Shown here one piece after another: positions 5,523 through 8,830 of a stretch of 8,830 nucleotides of DNA. Origin of the DNA: Burkholderiales bacterium (GTDB lineage Bacteria > Pseudomonadota > Gammaproteobacteria > Burkholderiales > Burkholderiaceae_C). The translations under genes were made by a program, and so were the position numbers. Under the pieces are notes generated by a model, which saw nothing but the letters and a program-made list of their open reading frames with translations, was not told where the DNA came from and ran no database searches. The stretch lies in the NCBI GenBank assembly GCA_947474415.1, contig CANJKD010000060.1:1-8830 (forward strand). The letters are read 5' to 3'. Within the stretch, counting starts at the first letter, position 1, and each line of letters opens with the position of its first letter.

Positions 5523-8500
5523 ATGAACGCACCGCTGCCCGAGTCCATTCGCAAAGCCATCGAGACGGTCTCGCTCGACGACAAATACGCCCTCGAAAAC
5601 GGCCGCGCGCTGATGAGCGGCACCCAGGCGCTGGTGCGCTTGCCGATGCTGCAGAAGAAGCGCGATGCGTTTGCCGGCCTGAACACCGGCGGCTTCATCA
5701 GCGGCTACCGCGGCTCGCCGCTCGGCGGCTACGACCAGGCGCTGTGGGCCGCGAAAAAGCACCTCGCGGCGCAGAACATCGTGTTCCAGCCGGGCGTGAA
5801 CGAAGAGCTGGCGGCCACCGCGGTGTGGGGCTCTCAGCAGCTCGACCTGTACCCGCAAAGCAAGAAGTTCGACGGCGTGTTCGGCATCTGGTACGGCAAG
5901 GGCCCGGGCGTGGACCGCTGCTCCGATGTGTTCAAGCACGCCAACATGGCCGGCACCAGCAAGCACGGTGGCGTGATCGCGCTGGCCGGCGACGACCACA
6001 TCGCCAAGAGCAGCACGGCCGCGCACCAGAGCGACCACATCTTCAAGGCCTGCGGTCTGCCGGTGTTCTTCCCGAGCAGCGTGCAAGACATCCTGGACAT
6101 GGGCTTGCACGCGTTCGCGATGAGCCGCTTCGCGGGTGTGTGGTCGGGCATGAAGACGATCCAGGAGATCGTCGAATCGACCAGCAGCGTGTTCGTCGAC
6201 CCGGACCGCGTCGACATCGTCATCCCCACCGATTTCAGGATGCCCGAAGGCGGCCTGCACATCCGCTGGCCCGACGCGCCGCTGGAGCAGGAAGCCCGGC
6301 TGATGGACCACAAGTGGTACGCGGCGCTGGCCTATGTGCGCGCGAACAAGCTGAACCACAACGTGATCGAAGGCCCGAACGACCGCTTTGGCCTGATCGC
6401 TTCGGGCAAGGCCTACAACGATACCCGGCAAGCGCTGCACGACCTCGGCCTCGACGACGACGAATGCCGCCGGCTCGGCATCCGCCTGCACAAGGTCAAC
6501 GTGGTGTGGCCGCTGGAGGCCACCATCACGCGCGAGTTCGCGAAGGGATTGCAGGAGATCCTGGTCGTCGAAGAGAAGCGCCAGGTCATCGAGTACCAGC
6601 TCAAGGAAGAGCTGTACAACTGGCGCGCCGATGTGCGCCCCAACGTGCTCGGCAAGTTCGACGAAGCGGACGGAGATGACAGCGGCGGCGAGTGGAGCCA
6701 GCCCAACCCCGGCCAGAACTGGCTGCTGCGCGCGCAGGCCGACCTCACGCCCGCAATCATCGGCAAGGCGATCGCGAAGCGGCTGAAGAAGCTCGGCGCG
6801 GGTTCTTGGATAGACGCCGACACGCTGGCCCGCATTGACGCACGCATCGCGCTCGTCGAGGCCAAGGAACGTTCGATGGTCGTGCAGGCGGTTGACAGCG
6901 GCGAGCGCACCCCGTTCTTCTGCAGCGGCTGCCCGCACAACACTTCTACCCGCGTGCCCGAAGGCTCGCGCGCGGTGGCGGGCATCGGCTGCCACTACAT
7001 GGCGGTCTGGATGGACCGCAGCACCGTCACCTTCTCGCAAATGGGCGGCGAAGGCGTGTCATGGGTCGGCCAGGCGCCGTTCACGACGGACAAGCATGTG
7101 TTCGCGAATCTCGGCGACGGCACCTACTACCACTCTGGCCTGCTCGCGGTGCGGCAAAGCATCGCGGCCAAGGTCAACATCACCTACAAGATCCTGTTCA
7201 ACGACGCGGTCGCGATGACCGGCGGGCAGCCGGTGGACGGCACCTTGCGCGTGCCCGAGATGAGCCGCGAGCTGGATGCCGAAGGCGCCGTCAAGATCGT
7301 CATCGTCACCGACGAGCCGGAGAAGTACGACGACGGTGACGTGGCCGTGCGCCTCGCCAAGGGCGTGACCGTGCACCACCGCGACGAGCTCGATACCGTG
7401 CAGAAGCAGCTGCGTGAAGTGCCCGGCTGCACCATCATCATCTACGACCAGACCTGCGCCACCGAGAAGCGCCGCCGCCGCAAGCGCGGCACCCTGGTGG
7501 ACCCGGCCAAGCGCGTCATCATCAACGAGCTGGTATGCGAGGGCTGCGGCGACTGCTCGGTGCAATCGAACTGCCTGAGCGTGGAGCCGGTCGAGACCGA
7601 GTTCGGCCGCAAGCGCCGCATCAACCAGAACTCCTGCAACAAGGACTACTCCTGCACCAAGGGCTTCTGCCCGAGTTTCATCACGGTCGAAGGCGGGCAG
7701 TTGAAGGGCAAGAAAAAAGATGCTGGGCGGCCGAATCCGTTCACGTTGCCGCCGCTGCCTGAGCCTTCATTGCCGCTGGCCCGAAATGACGATGATCGTC
7801 CCTGGGGCATCGTCGTCGCCGGGGTCGGCGGCACGGGTGTCATCACCATCGGCCAGCTGCTCGGCATGGCCGCGCACATCGAAGGCAAGGGCATCGTCAC
7901 GCAAGACTCGGCCGGCCTGGCGCAGAAGGGCGGCGCGACCTGGAGCCACATCCAGATCGCGAACCGCGCCGACGCGATCCTGACCACCAAGGTCGGCACC
8001 GCCGAGGCCGACCTCGTGATCGGCTGCGACCCCATCGTCACCGCGAACAAGGCCACGCTGGCGGCGGTGCGCGAAGGCCGCACCTTCATCGCGATGAACA
8101 CGCATGGTTCGCCGACGGCTGCCTTCGTGAACAACCCGAACTGGCAGTTCCCGGCCGGCAACTGCGAGACCGCCGTGCTGCGCGCGGCCGGTGCCGCCCA
8201 CATCGGTGCGCTCGATGCCGACCAGCTCGCTGTGCAGCTCGTTGGCGACTCGCTGTACACCAACCCGCTGATGCTCGGCTACGCCTGGCAGAAGGGCCGC
8301 ATCCCGCTCAGCCATGCCGCGCTGGTGCGCGCCATCGAGCTGAACAACGTGCAGGTCGAGAACAACAAGCTCGCCTTCGAATGGGGCCGGCGCGCGGCGC
8401 ATGACCTGGACGCGGTGCAGGCGCTGCTGAAGCCCGAAGGGTCGGGGTCACAGGTGATCGAATTCATCAGGAAGACCGTGAACCTCGACGACATGATCGT

Positions 8501-8830
8501 CAAACGGGTCGAGTTCCTGACCGGCTACCAGAACGCCGCGTATGCGCAGCAGTACAAGGCGTTCGTGGAGAAGGTGGGTGCCACCGAGTCACCGCTGAAC
8601 AGCAAGAAGTTGACCGAGGCCGTGGCCCGCTACCTGTTCAAGCTGATGGCCTACAAGGACGAGTACGAGGTGGCACGCCTGCACACCGACAAGAGTTTCC
8701 TGGCCAAGGTGGCAGCGCAGTTCGAGGGCGACTACCAGCTCAACTACCACCTCGCGCCGCCGTTCACCGCGAAAAAGAACGACAAGGGCGAGTTGCAGAA
8801 GAGCCAGTTTGGCCCGTGGATGCAGACCGG
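5523..8830 (+). CDS. Indolepyruvate:ferredoxin oxidoreductase, fused single-chain type, 3' end beyond window
   Basis: Oxidatively decarboxylates indolepyruvate and other aryl-pyruvates to aryl-acetyl-CoA, reducing ferredoxin, in aromatic amino acid breakdown. Here alpha- and gamma/beta-type parts lie on one chain; 1102 complete codons are visible with no stop (relatives are roughly 1150-1200). Domain order: thiamine-PYR-like domain (SGYRGSPLGGYD near 60-71); linking domain; thiamine-diphosphate-binding domain with CSGCPHN (467-473) and GDG at 531-533 followed by Asn560-Asp-Ala; a cysteine-rich iron-sulfur segment CEGCGDCSVQSNC (672-684) plus CNKDYSCTKGFCP (705-717); and a gamma domain opening with GIVVAGVGGTGV (762-773) and containing DSAGLAQKGGATWSH. 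A less familiar C-terminal domain starts near 1000. The ATG at 5523 has GGAG 9 nt upstream. It is divergent from the Lrp/AsnC gene. No frameshift or missing key motif was seen. Exact substrate is inferred from family; other 2-ketoacids are possible. Confidence 0.95.
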   Translation, partial: MNAPLPESIRKAIETVSLDDKYALENGRALMSGTQALVRLPMLQKKRDAFAGLNTGGFISGYRGSPLGGYDQALWAAKKHLAAQNIVFQPGVNEELAATAVWGSQQLDLYPQSKKFDGVFGIWYGKGPGVDRCSDVFKHANMAGTSKHGGVIALAGDDHIAKSSTAAHQSDHIFKACGLPVFFPSSVQDILDMGLHAFAMSRFAGVWSGMKTIQEIVESTSSVFVDPDRVDIVIPTDFRMPEGGLHIRWPDAPLEQEARLMDHKWYAALAYVRANKLNHNVIEGPNDRFGLIASGKAYNDTRQALHDLGLDDDECRRLGIRLHKVNVVWPLEATITREFAKGLQEILVVEEKRQVIEYQLKEELYNWRADVRPNVLGKFDEADGDDSGGEWSQPNPGQNWLLRAQADLTPAIIGKAIAKRLKKLGAGSWIDADTLARIDARIALVEAKERSMVVQAVDSGERTPFFCSGCPHNTSTRVPEGSRAVAGIGCHYMAVWMDRSTVTFSQMGGEGVSWVGQAPFTTDKHVFANLGDGTYYHSGLLAVRQSIAAKVNITYKILFNDAVAMTGGQPVDGTLRVPEMSRELDAEGAVKIVIVTDEPEKYDDGDVAVRLAKGVTVHHRDELDTVQKQLREVPGCTIIIYDQTCATEKRRRRKRGTLVDPAKRVIINELVCEGCGDCSVQSNCLSVEPVETEFGRKRRINQNSCNKDYSCTKGFCPSFITVEGGQLKGKKKDAGRPNPFTLPPLPEPSLPLARNDDDRPWGIVVAGVGGTGVITIGQLLGMAAHIEGKGIVTQDSAGLAQKGGATWSHIQIANRADAILTTKVGTAEADLVIGCDPIVTANKATLAAVREGRTFIAMNTHGSPTAAFVNNPNWQFPAGNCETAVLRAAGAAHIGALDADQLAVQLVGDSLYTNPLMLGYAWQKGRIPLSHAALVRAIELNNVQVENNKLAFEWGRRAAHDLDAVQALLKPEGSGSQVIEFIRKTVNLDDMIVKRVEFLTGYQNAAYAQQYKAFVEKVGATESPLNSKKLTEAVARYLFKLMAYKDEYEVARLHTDKSFLAKVAAQFEGDYQLNYHLAPPFTAKKNDKGELQKSQFGPWMQT

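Noticed and set aside
5351..6679. Plus-strand open frame of 442 codons overlapping the oxidoreductase start in another frame
   Set aside because: It becomes Arg/Pro/Gln-rich once inside the oxidoreductase gene and has no motif. It is out of frame with the real start at 5523, which has a GGAG ribosome-binding site.
5490..7040. Long minus-strand open frame of 516 codons opposite the oxidoreductase gene
   Set aside because: Its composition is shadow-like, with no family motif. The plus strand carries the continuous thiamine- and iron-sulfur-binding oxidoreductase.

Overview
The window is GC-rich, densely coding bacterial chromosome. Strong third-position G/C bias produces long open shadow frames opposite real genes. 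Codon use, the gene set (a one-polypeptide indolepyruvate ferredoxin oxidoreductase with a divergent Lrp/AsnC regulator, DedA, an Nramp-like transporter, a CDF exporter) and the protein flavour suggest a betaproteobacterium, probably Burkholderiales. That placement is inference, since no rRNA or other marker gene is present.

Layout. 1-801 (minus) is the N-terminal 267 residues of a membrane diguanylate cyclase whose GGDEF domain runs off the left edge. 852-2132 (minus) is an unusual Nramp-family transporter. 2382-3353 (minus, start uncertain) is a cation diffusion facilitator. A 254-bp divergent gap then leads to a DedA-family membrane protein at 3608-4165 (plus) and a GNAT acetyltransferase at 4302-4763 (plus). 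The acetyltransferase converges on an Lrp/AsnC regulator at 4794-5339 (minus). A 183-bp divergent gap carries a clear operator-like inverted repeat. From 5523 to the right edge runs a fused indolepyruvate:ferredoxin oxidoreductase, truncated by the window at residue 1102.

How the genes may work together. The Lrp-type regulator and the oxidoreductase form the most convincing unit: divergent, sharing one promoter region with a 17-bp Lrp-like palindrome, and fitting amino-acid-responsive control of aryl-pyruvate (Phe/Tyr/Trp) breakdown. The CDF and Nramp-like genes lie in tandem and could form a divalent-cation pair (efflux and uptake), but 249 bp separate them and the Nramp-like protein has lost canonical transition-metal ligands. 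The DedA, GNAT and diguanylate cyclase genes show no evident functional tie to their neighbours.

No mobile element, CRISPR array, tRNA, rRNA or phage gene was seen. No gap exceeds about 254 bp. I found no clearly new multi-gene system. The points most worth checking are the regulator-oxidoreductase operator, the altered metal site of the Nramp-like protein, and palindromes in the transporter leaders.
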